Assembly: GCF_029774175.1 (NCBI RefSeq)
Contig: NZ_CP103834.1
Location: 1,977,001-2,041,000 of the forward strand
Reading direction: 5' to 3'
Length of the DNA stretch: 64,000 nucleotides
DNA from: Actinobacillus genomosp. 1
GTDB lineage: Bacteria; Pseudomonadota; Gammaproteobacteria; Enterobacterales; Pasteurellaceae
A program made the translations under genes and the position numbers. This document shows, in pieces, positions 18,114 through 25,383 of the stretch. Below the pieces are notes generated by a model. It had not been told where the DNA came from. It was given only the letters and a program-made list of their open reading frames with translations, and searched no databases. How positions within the stretch are numbered: position 1 is the stretch's first letter; every line of letters starts with the position of its first letter.

Positions 18114-19024
18114 TGGCGAAAAAAATTCTTTTAGTCAGTTATTCACAAACAGGGCAACTTACTCGCTTGGCGGAAAGTTTTGTAAAACCATTGCAAAATC
18201 AACCGCACTTTTCCGTTGAACATTGCCAACTTCAACCGCAAACCGCTTACGGCTTTCCGTGGCGGTTTCTGCCGTTTTTTAATACCTTTCCTGAAACGGT
18301 ACATTTACAACCAGCCCCCATTCAGCCAGTACAATTTGCCAGTGAAAAGTACGACTTAGTCATCATCGCTTACACGGTCTGGTTTCTCTCGCCAAGCCAA
18401 CCGATTACCGCTTTTTTGCAATCGGATTCGGCGAAAAAAATTCTGCAAGACACCCCTGTGATCACGCTGATTGGCTGCCGTAATATGTGGCTACAAGCTC
18501 AAGAAAAAATGAAAAAACTGCTTGCCGATTGTAGAGCGAACCTGATTGGCAACGTAGTAAAAGTGGATCAATCAAACGACTGGGCGAGCTTTATTACCAC
18601 GCCACTTTGGATGATGACGGGCAAGAAAAAAGTGGGTAATTTACCGAGTGCAGGGATTGCGGAAAGTGAAATCCAAGATGCTTCTCGCTTTGGTGAAAAA
18701 CTTTTGCAAACTTTTAATGAAAATCGACCGCTTGATCAGACCATTTTCCAAGGAATGGGCGCAGTGAAAATTGATGAAAAATTGATGATGAGCGAAAAAG
18801 TCGGGGCAAGAAGTTTCCATATTTGGGGCAAATTGCTGATAAAGTGCGGTCAAATTTCCCCAAGTTTACGCAAGTTCATTTTATGTTTTTATATTGTGTT
18901 TCTAGTGGCAATGATTTTAACTGTTGTACCGATTTCATCGGTGATAAAACGTTTACTTAAACCGTTGTTACAAAAGAAATTGGATGAGCAGAAAAAATAT
19001 TATGCTCAACTTTCTGGAGAATAA
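18113..19024 (+). CDS. darA: Dialkylresorcinol condensing/aromatising enzyme DarA
   Basis: A 303-residue protein with a flavodoxin-like N terminus (KKILLVSYSQTGQLTRLAESF, a phosphate-binding loop for FMN) and one membrane segment near the C terminus (FILCFYIVFLVAMILTVVP, about 252-272). This layout matches DarA, which oxidises the DarB-made cyclohexanedione to a dialkylresorcinol. The start at 18113 overlaps the KS stop and has AGGG upstream. darB follows directly apart from one REP pair. DarA is known from flexirubin and dialkylresorcinol clusters. Confidence 0.8.
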   Translation: MAKKILLVSYSQTGQLTRLAESFVKPLQNQPHFSVEHCQLQPQTAYGFPWRFLPFFNTFPETVHLQPAPIQPVQFASEKYDLVIIAYTVWFLSPSQPITAFLQSDSAKKILQDTPVITLIGCRNMWLQAQEKMKKLLADCRANLIGNVVKVDQSNDWASFITTPLWMMTGKKKVGNLPSAGIAESEIQDASRFGEKLLQTFNENRPLDQTIFQGMGAVKIDEKLMMSEKVGARSFHIWGKLLIKCGQISPSLRKFILCFYIVFLVAMILTVVPISSVIKRLLKPLLQKKLDEQKKYYAQLSGE

Positions 19025-19027
19025 TAT

Positions 19028-19095
19028 GTAGGGGCAGGTCTTGTGCCTGCCCGAGAATATTTGATAAAACAGACGGGTACAGGACCTGTCCCTAC
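19028..19095. repeat. REP pair (BIME) 3
   Basis: Two inverted hairpin copies (GGGGCAGGTCTTGTGCCTGCCC and its partner) filling the darA-darB gap. Confidence 0.8.
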
Positions 19096-19111
19096 AATGA
19101 ATTCGAATAAA

Positions 19112-20251
19112 ATGCAAAACGTCTATATCAATAAAATTTCTGCGTTCTTACCTAATGCTCCCGTTTCAAACGATGAAATGGAAGCGGTACTTGGTATGGT
19201 GGGGGAAACACCGTCTCGAGTGCGTAAAATGATCCTACGTTCAAACGGTATTCAGCAACGTTATTATGCGATTGATCCAAAAACTCGCCAAGCGACACAT
19301 ACCAGCACTGAACTTGCGGTGCAAGCGGTCAAAAACTTAGGGATTTCTGCAAGTGAATTTACCAGTCTTGCGGTAGGCACGTCTTACCCAGACCAAATTT
19401 TGCCAGGGCAAGGCGTAATGGTACACGGCTTGCTTGAAAATGCTCCGCCAATGGAAGTGATGTCAATGTCTGGTGTCTGTGCAGCGGGTATGGCGGCGAT
19501 GAAACACGCTTTCAATGCGGTTCGTACAGGGGAACACCAATGTGCGGTAGCGGTAGCCTCCGAATGTGCCTCTGCGATTATGCGTAGTGAAAATTTCAAG
19601 GCGGAAGCCGACAGCAAATTGCTTGAAAATGCGAGACCAGAAATCGGTTTTGAAAAAGATTTCTTGCGTTGGATGTTATCGGACGGTGCAGGGGCAGTGG
19701 CACTTTCCAATCAACCGAATGTGAAAGGTTTGAGTTTCAAAATTGACTGGATTGAATTGGTTTCTTTCGCCAATGAAATGCCTGTGTGTATGTACGCAGG
19801 TGGCGATGTGCAAGATGGTAAATTTGTGAGCTGGAAATCCGTCTCGCAAGCGGAGCGTGACGCACAAAGTTTTATGGCAATTAAGCAAGATGTGAAATTA
19901 CTGAACGAAAACATCGTACGTTGCACTGTGGAAAATGCTCTCAAGCGGTTGATTTCAAAATATAATTTGCAAGCAGAAAATATTGACTATTTCTTACCGC
20001 ACTATTCATCAGGTTTCTTCCGAGACCGCTTGTTAGATGGCTTACGTAATATCAATTTTGAAATTCCGCAAGAAAAATGGTTCACCAACCTGACTTATTG
20101 CGGCAACACAGGTTCTGCTTCGATTTACATTATTTTGGAAGAATTTGTCCGCACTTTCCCACTCAAATCAGGGCAAAAAGTGCTGTGTTATGTGCCAGAA
20201 AGTGGGCGTTTTTCAAGTTGTTTTATGTTGTTAGAAGTGATAACGAAATAA
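19112..20251 (+). CDS. darB: Dialkylresorcinol ketosynthase DarB (KAS III-like)
   Basis: A 379-residue FabH-class enzyme with a Cys-His-Asn triad: Cys123 in MSGVCAAGMAAMKHAF, His in YFLPHYSSGFFRD and Asn in TYCGNTGSASIYI. DarB joins two acyl chains head to head to give a 1,3-cyclohexanedione. The ATG at 19112 gives the usual MQNVYINKISAFLPNAPVSNDEME beginning; an ATG at 19097 is possible, and longer versions run into the REP. Adjacent darA makes the assignment firm. Confidence 0.84.
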   Translation: MQNVYINKISAFLPNAPVSNDEMEAVLGMVGETPSRVRKMILRSNGIQQRYYAIDPKTRQATHTSTELAVQAVKNLGISASEFTSLAVGTSYPDQILPGQGVMVHGLLENAPPMEVMSMSGVCAAGMAAMKHAFNAVRTGEHQCAVAVASECASAIMRSENFKAEADSKLLENARPEIGFEKDFLRWMLSDGAGAVALSNQPNVKGLSFKIDWIELVSFANEMPVCMYAGGDVQDGKFVSWKSVSQAERDAQSFMAIKQDVKLLNENIVRCTVENALKRLISKYNLQAENIDYFLPHYSSGFFRDRLLDGLRNINFEIPQEKWFTNLTYCGNTGSASIYIILEEFVRTFPLKSGQKVLCYVPESGRFSSCFMLLEVITK

Positions 20252-20258
20252 ATGATTT

Positions 20259-20328
20259 GTAGGGGCGGGGCCTGTGCCCGCCCGAATATCAACGAGAGTT
20301 TACGGACGGGCACAGGACCCGCCCCTAC
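20259..20328. repeat. REP pair (BIME) 4
   Basis: Inverted pair of the same GC-rich hairpin (GGGGCGGGGCCTGTGCCCGCCC and complement) between darB and the next gene. Confidence 0.8.
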
Positions 20329-20337
20329 GAGCAATAT

Positions 20338-20715
20338 ATGGAAATTAAAGACATTCCCCAAGACGACAGCAAAATTTTCCAAGGACAGCGTAAAGTGATT
20401 TACGCCACCCGCAACGGCAAATTTGAAGCAGGCACTAGCACAGGCTGGCAAGCGGAAGAATTTGCCACCGAACAAGCCGTGGACGAACTCAACCAATTGA
20501 CTGAACAGGCACTACAAGCAGTCAAAAATGGCGAAAAATCGGTTATTTACTACCTAATGTACAAAAACCGCTACGACCTACAAACCCTCTCCCAAGCCAC
20601 CGGCTTCTGGCAATGGCAAATCAAACGGCATTTTAGACCGGAGGTTTTTGCAAGGTTGAATGAGAAAGTGTTGGAGAAATATTCAATGGTTTTCCCATTG
20701 AATATGGATGAGTAG
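20338..20715 (+). CDS. Small conserved-looking cytoplasmic protein of the DAR block, function unknown
   Basis: A 125-residue protein with no membrane segment and no signal peptide. Notable are GQRKVIYATRNGKFEAGTSTGWQAEE near residue 16 and LMYKNRYDLQTLSQATGFWQWQIKRHF near 74, which could be a small helix-turn-helix-like region. I do not recognise the family. Its position between darB and the BtrH-like gene suggests a role in pigment assembly, but that is guilt by association. The start lies just past the REP pair. Confidence 0.65.
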   Translation: MEIKDIPQDDSKIFQGQRKVIYATRNGKFEAGTSTGWQAEEFATEQAVDELNQLTEQALQAVKNGEKSVIYYLMYKNRYDLQTLSQATGFWQWQIKRHFRPEVFARLNEKVLEKYSMVFPLNMDE

Positions 20716-20732
20716 AAAATTAAGGAGTTGAT

Positions 20733-21794
20733 ATGAAGGATGAGATTTTACCTAGAAATTTTCAGGAAATTATTAATACGGGAGATATTAATTTACTCCA
20801 AGATGTTTTTCAGGAATGTGATATTAATGCTTTTTCTGATTATATAACAAGGAAACCAGCATTGTCATATCGCAACATTCCTATTTTATTTGCACAATGG
20901 CTCATTGAAAATGGCGCTGATGTTAATGCAACAACTAATGAGGATATGACACCATTACACTATCAAACGATGTATCTATCTGATGTAGATATATTAGATT
21001 TATTGATTGCTAATGGCGCTGATATTCACGCTCTTGATCGCCATAAAAATACACCGTTACATTATGCTTTAAATCCAGTAAAGGCAGAATTATTACTAAA
21101 GCACGGTGCTAATCCTACGCAAGAAAATTTATATGGAGAAATGCCTTTAGAAGCCATTTTTTCTCGTTGTGGAGGGTATCCAGCTATCTGTGATTTATCA
21201 GAATCATCTGAACTTCTTATACAAAATAAAAACGTTATAACAGAGGATATGGTAAATATAGCCAATGAAATTTGTATAGATGCTGAAAGGTATAAAAACT
21301 ATTTTGATGAAAAAGATTTGTTAAATGTCGAAAAAAGTATTCTTTTATTACGTAAATTATTTGATGTAACTCCTGTGTTAGACCCAAAACATTTTAATAA
21401 CTTACCCAAAGTTATTGTTCTTAATGGGAAAACACATTCGGAGAAATATAATGAGTTGTGGCATTTATTGGTGCCTAAAAAAGGAGCTGCAAGCACTGTT
21501 CAAGGTGAAATTATTAGGATTGTCAGCAGAGTTAGTGATGAAATTAATTGTAATGGTGGTATGAATTGGGATAAACATTATAAGCAAATGTTAGATTTTT
21601 TAATTAAAACGTTTAAAACAGGAAATAGCTTAAACAAAGAAGATATTCTATTTTGTAGAGAAATTAAGAAAGAATTGAATGCAACTAAAAATTGTGAACA
21701 AGATAAATTAGAACATTTATCTTTATTGGCTGTTATGTGGGTTATGAATAACCCAAGCTTAATTCAATTAACTAATGTGACATATTCTCGATGA
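20733..21794 (+). CDS. Ankyrin-repeat protein
   Basis: A 353-residue protein with about three ankyrin repeats between residues 45 and 130: AQWLIENGADVNATTNEDMTPLHY, LLIANGADIHALDRHKNTPLHYAL and ELLLKHGANPTQENLYGEMPLE. The rest is AT-rich and unrecognised. It has a good ribosome site (AAGGAG). Composition is clearly lower in GC than its neighbours, and I would not expect such a gene in a dar/APE operon, so it looks like a later insertion. Its TGA overlaps the ATG of the next gene (ATGA). Confidence 0.75.
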   Translation: MKDEILPRNFQEIINTGDINLLQDVFQECDINAFSDYITRKPALSYRNIPILFAQWLIENGADVNATTNEDMTPLHYQTMYLSDVDILDLLIANGADIHALDRHKNTPLHYALNPVKAELLLKHGANPTQENLYGEMPLEAIFSRCGGYPAICDLSESSELLIQNKNVITEDMVNIANEICIDAERYKNYFDEKDLLNVEKSILLLRKLFDVTPVLDPKHFNNLPKVIVLNGKTHSEKYNELWHLLVPKKGAASTVQGEIIRIVSRVSDEINCNGGMNWDKHYKQMLDFLIKTFKTGNSLNKEDILFCREIKKELNATKNCEQDKLEHLSLLAVMWVMNNPSLIQLTNVTYSR

Positions 21795-22777
21795 CTAGAT
21801 TTACCCACCAACACACCGCCCATTGCGAAAGTGGTGTGATGTCCACGCTGTTGAAATCGCACGGGGTGGATTTTAACGAAGCGATGGTTTTCGGGCTGGC
21901 TTCGGCTCTGATGTTTGTCTATCTGCCGATTATCAAAGTCAGCGGAATGCCGTTGATTTCTTACCGTATGCCACCGAAGCACATTATCAAAAAAGTGTCG
22001 AAATTGCTGAAAGTGCGGTTGAAAATGCAGAAGTTTTCTAATGAAATGGCAGGGCAAATGGCATTAGATCAGGCATTGCAGAACGGAAAATTAGTCGGTT
22101 TGCAGACATCGGTTTTTTGGTTGCCTTATTTTCCGCCTGAAATGCGTTTCCACTTTAATGCACATAATTTATTGGTGTATGGCAAAGCGCAAGATGAGTA
22201 TTTAATTAGCGATCCCGTGTTTGAAACCGTGCAACGCTGTGCAGTGCAAGATTTGCAAAAAGCCCGTTTTGCTAAAGGTGCATTGGCGGCAAAAGGGCTA
22301 ATGTATTATTTCGAGCAAACACCTGATTTTTCGCAAATTGACTTGCCTACGTTGGTTCGCAAGGCAATCCGTAAACAAGCGAAACAAATGCTTGCGCCGC
22401 TGTTTTTTGTTGGCGTGAAAGGCATTCGCACTGTGGCAAAATCTATCGAAAATCTCGCTGTTTGCAAAAAAGGCGAAAAATATAACCGCTTGTATCTTGG
22501 GCATATCGTGAGAATGCAAGAAGAAATCGGCACAGGTGGCGCGGGTTTCCGTTATCTCTATGCTTATTTCTTAGAACAAGCCTCCGAAATTTGCAATGAA
22601 CCTAAATTTAAACAAGCTTCCCAACAAATGACTGAAATCGGCGACCAATGGCGAGAGTTTGCCACCCTGTGCGTAAAACAATGCCGCAAGCCGAGTGCGG
22701 AAGGATATAAAGAAGTAGCGGAGTTTTTAAGGGGGATTGCGGAGAGGGAAGAAGAATTATGGAGAATGTTGAAATAA
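21791..22777 (+). CDS. BtrH N-terminal domain / DUF4872-like protein of the DAR block
   Basis: A 328-residue protein starting FTHQHTAHCESGVMSTLLKSHG, the Cys-containing beginning of BtrH-like acyltransfer/peptidase-fold proteins, followed by a middle part (LVGLQTSVFWLPYF, HNLLVYGKAQDEYLISDP) and a helical C-terminal domain that I associate with DUF4872. BtrH moves an acyl group from an ACP to an amine in butirosin biosynthesis; related proteins accompany darAB in dialkylresorcinol and flexirubin clusters, so acyl transfer onto the resorcinol is a fair guess. Starts inside the ankyrin stop codon. Confidence 0.72.
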   Translation: MTRFTHQHTAHCESGVMSTLLKSHGVDFNEAMVFGLASALMFVYLPIIKVSGMPLISYRMPPKHIIKKVSKLLKVRLKMQKFSNEMAGQMALDQALQNGKLVGLQTSVFWLPYFPPEMRFHFNAHNLLVYGKAQDEYLISDPVFETVQRCAVQDLQKARFAKGALAAKGLMYYFEQTPDFSQIDLPTLVRKAIRKQAKQMLAPLFFVGVKGIRTVAKSIENLAVCKKGEKYNRLYLGHIVRMQEEIGTGGAGFRYLYAYFLEQASEICNEPKFKQASQQMTEIGDQWREFATLCVKQCRKPSAEGYKEVAEFLRGIAEREEELWRMLK

Positions 22778-22779
22778 TT

Positions 22780-22805
22780 GTAGGGGCGGGTCCTGTGCCC
22801 GCCCG
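22780..22805. repeat. REP element 5, left flank of RAYT
   Basis: Hairpin GGGCGGG-N7-CCCGCCC preceded by GTAGG, the intact form of the repeat. Confidence 0.85.
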
Positions 22806-22825
22806 AAATAATTGCCGAAACAGAT

Positions 22826-23332
22826 ATGAATAAACAACATTTACCACGTCGTAAAATTATCCGTTTACAACATTATGATTATTCCGAAAATGGATTATAT
22901 TTCATCACTATTTGCGTGCAAGATCGTTTATGTTTATTCGGCAAGATTCTGAATGAGAAAATGGAATTAAATCCTGCTGGTAAAATGGTTGAGACTTGTT
23001 ATTTGGAATTGGAACAATATTTTCCTACAGTAAAATGTTTGGATTATGTGATTATGCCTAATCATATCCATTTTATTCTTCAGCTTGAAAATGCTATACA
23101 TCTACCTCGTTATTCATTATTTGATGTGATTCAACGTTTTAAATCTCGAACGAATGTTGAATATATTAAAAATGTGAAACAAAAGAATTGGCAGCCTTTT
23201 AATAAGAGGTTATGGCAACGTAGTTATTATGAACATATTGTGCGAGATGAAAAAGATTATTTGATAATTGCGGAATATATTGAGCATAACCCGTTACATT
23301 GGGCGTTGGATAAATTGTATATAGCAGAATAA
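22826..23332 (+). CDS. REP-associated tyrosine transposase (RAYT, Y1/IS200-like)
   Basis: A 168-residue Y1-type transposase. It has the metal-binding HUH motif in MPNHIHFIL near residue 75 and the catalytic tyrosine region in LWQRSYYEHIVRDEKDY near 135, followed by YIEHNPLHWALD. RAYT proteins cleave single-stranded REP DNA and are usually single-copy domesticated enzymes. Intact length suggests it may still be active. It lies between btrH and the ABC genes of the pigment block. Confidence 0.85.
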   Translation: MNKQHLPRRKIIRLQHYDYSENGLYFITICVQDRLCLFGKILNEKMELNPAGKMVETCYLELEQYFPTVKCLDYVIMPNHIHFILQLENAIHLPRYSLFDVIQRFKSRTNVEYIKNVKQKNWQPFNKRLWQRSYYEHIVRDEKDYLIIAEYIEHNPLHWALDKLYIAE

Positions 23333-23335
23333 TTT

Positions 23336-23361
23336 CGGGCGGGCACAGGACCCGCCCCTAC
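23336..23361. repeat. REP element 6, right flank of RAYT
   Basis: Inverted copy of the left flank (GGGCGGGCACAGGACCCGCC followed by CCTAC). Confidence 0.85.
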
Positions 23362-23370
23362 GGAAGATTA

Positions 23371-24093
23371 ATGATTGAAATAAATAACCTAAACCACCAA
23401 TACCCCAACGCTCAAACACAGGCGTTACGCAATGTGAACTTACACATCCCCCAAGGCTCTGCCATTGGTTTACTCGGTCCAAATGGGGCGGGTAAAACGA
23501 CCTTGATGTCGTTACTCGCTGGCTTGCAGTCGGTACAGCAAGGCGAGATTTTATTTGAAGGCGTGCCGTTTGAGAAATTGTCGAAACAGCAACGTCATCA
23601 GATTTCATTAGTGCCGCAGGATTTTGCCTTTTATCCGCTTTTAACGGTATGGGAAAATCTGAAATTCTTCGCCGCACTTTATGACATTTCCGATAAAAAT
23701 TGGCTGTTTGAATTGTTGGAAAAAACGGGGCTGACAACTCATAAATCCAAACTAGCAAAACACCTTTCGGGTGGTTTGAAACGCCGTTTAAATTTTGCCA
23801 TTGGTTTGATTAATCGCCCGAAAGTGATTTTTTTGGACGAAATCACGGTGGGGATTGATCCGCAATCTCGCCAGTTTATTCTCAATAGCGTGGCGGAGCT
23901 GACTAAACAAGGGGTAACGGTGATTTATACATCGCATTACTTGCAAGAAATTGAGCAACTTTGTTCACAGTTAGTGCTGCTAAATGAAGGGAAATTGATT
24001 TATCAAGGCGATTTGCAAGAAATTATCGGTAATCAACCGCTTGAGAAGTTTTATTTGGATTTTTTAGATAAGCAGGTAGGAACAAGGTGCTAA
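23371..24093 (+). CDS. ABC transporter ATP-binding protein
   Basis: A 240-residue ATPase with Walker A GPNGAGKTTLMS near residue 35, Q-loop VPQDFAFYPLLTV, signature KHLSGGLKRRLNFA, Walker B KVIFLDEITVGIDPQSR and the H-loop YTSHYLQE. It overlaps the permease gene by 7 bp, so the two make one exporter. It belongs to the DrrA/NodI-like group used for export of lipids and secondary metabolites. The place in the DAR block suggests export of the resorcinol or pigment. Confidence 0.9.
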   Translation: MIEINNLNHQYPNAQTQALRNVNLHIPQGSAIGLLGPNGAGKTTLMSLLAGLQSVQQGEILFEGVPFEKLSKQQRHQISLVPQDFAFYPLLTVWENLKFFAALYDISDKNWLFELLEKTGLTTHKSKLAKHLSGGLKRRLNFAIGLINRPKVIFLDEITVGIDPQSRQFILNSVAELTKQGVTVIYTSHYLQEIEQLCSQLVLLNEGKLIYQGDLQEIIGNQPLEKFYLDFLDKQVGTRC

Positions 24094-25331
24094 TTGCTTC
24101 GATTTTTAAAGAACTTCGCTTATTAAGTCGTGATTTACACGGTGTGGCAGTGCTGTTTATTATGCCGATTTTGTTTATGTTGATTATGTCAGCGGCATTG
24201 AGTAATGAGAATGAACTCAGCCAAGATGCGCCGATAGTCTTATTAGCTGAACCGAACAATCCGTTAAATGAAGCATTTTTTCAGAAATTGAAAGCGGAAA
24301 AGCTTAATATTCAACAGGCGGATATTGCAGAGCTGGCAAGGTATCAAGCTGCATTACAAGCGGGCGAATTTGAGTTATTAATTGCAAATATCAACCAAAA
24401 ATCGACCGCACTTTCAGATGAAAAAACGTTAGCGTTGTGGCTTAATCCAAGTGTTGATCGTGGTTGGCTATTAGGTGTGAAAGGTGTGTTACAAAAACAT
24501 TACACCCAATTGCGTTTAGATCAATATATGGCGGACAATAAGATTACGCTAAAAAATAATAAACAGAAGCAAATCAAAGAGATAGAGAAAAAGGTTAATC
24601 AGGATTTAGATAAAAAATTTGCTCAAATTAATGACTATCTTGCGAAAGATTTGTGGCAAGAAATCTATCTGAACCGCCAAGGTAAGGAAGTTGCAAAACC
24701 TAACTCGGTACAACATAGTGTGCCTGCGTGGCTGATTTTCGGGATGTTTTTTATTATGATTCCGCTTTCTAATGTAATGGCGATGGAGCGACAAACCAAT
24801 ACCATTACTAGGTTACGAATGGCAAGAGCCTCCGCATTTAAACTGATTGTAGCGAAGTTGATTCCTTATTTCTTGATTAACCAACTGCAATTTGTCGGAA
24901 TGGTATCATTAGGCTATTTTGTCTTGCCTCGCTTTGAAATGCCTGCTTTTTCACTGATTGGCGAGTGGTGGCACTATACGGTATTAGCGATGGCGGTGAG
25001 TTTGTCTGCGCTTGGTTATGGGCTATTTATTAGTGTAGTGGCTCGTACTACCGAACACGCTGTGGTGTTAGGTGGTGGCGGTATTATCATTATGGCGGCG
25101 ATTGGTGGCATTATGGTGCCAACTTATGTCATGCCAGAAATTATGCAAACTATCGCCGAGTTTTCGCCAATGGGCTGGGCGTTAAGCGGTTTCCAAAATC
25201 TATTGTTGAACCAATATGAATTACCGCAAATTGCAAATTATTTGACAAAATTGACCGCTTTTGGTGTTGTGATGATCGGGCTTGCCGCCTTGATTTATCA
25301 GAGACAATTAAGAACGCAGGTAAGATTTTAA
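24087..25331 (+). CDS. ABC-2 type transporter permease
   Basis: A 414-residue inner-membrane protein. It has one N-terminal membrane segment (VAVLFIMPILFMLIMSAAL, about 20-38), a large extracytoplasmic loop of about 170 residues, then five membrane segments from about 215 on (AWLIFGMFFIMIPLSNVMAM onwards). This is the ABC-2 layout of exporters such as YhhJ. The start is a GTG at 24087 overlapping the ATPase stop. Partner of the ATPase upstream; last gene of the first pigment block before the restriction genes. Confidence 0.88.
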   Translation: MLIASIFKELRLLSRDLHGVAVLFIMPILFMLIMSAALSNENELSQDAPIVLLAEPNNPLNEAFFQKLKAEKLNIQQADIAELARYQAALQAGEFELLIANINQKSTALSDEKTLALWLNPSVDRGWLLGVKGVLQKHYTQLRLDQYMADNKITLKNNKQKQIKEIEKKVNQDLDKKFAQINDYLAKDLWQEIYLNRQGKEVAKPNSVQHSVPAWLIFGMFFIMIPLSNVMAMERQTNTITRLRMARASAFKLIVAKLIPYFLINQLQFVGMVSLGYFVLPRFEMPAFSLIGEWWHYTVLAMAVSLSALGYGLFISVVARTTEHAVVLGGGGIIIMAAIGGIMVPTYVMPEIMQTIAEFSPMGWALSGFQNLLLNQYELPQIANYLTKLTAFGVVMIGLAALIYQRQLRTQVRF

Positions 25332-25383
25332 TACTGAATTTCTGTTATTATATGAAATAAGGAGTTAATACAGAGCTGTTATT

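Larger units (their letters stand above)
22780..23361 (+). mobile_element. REPtron: RAYT gene flanked by inverted REP elements
   Basis: A REP hairpin at 22780-22805 and its inverted copy at 23336-23361 bracket the transposase gene 22826-23332, the standard layout of a REP-associated tyrosine transposase locus. The same repeat occurs in four other gaps of this block. Confidence 0.8.

Noticed and set aside
21791..22777. BtrH-like gene as a late insertion with the ankyrin gene
   Set aside because: BtrH-like proteins normally accompany darAB and ABC genes, so only the ankyrin gene looks out of place.
23294..23758. 154-codon minus-strand frame over the RAYT end, REP and ABC gene start
   Set aside because: It crosses a REP element and the start of a clear ABC ATPase; no family signature.
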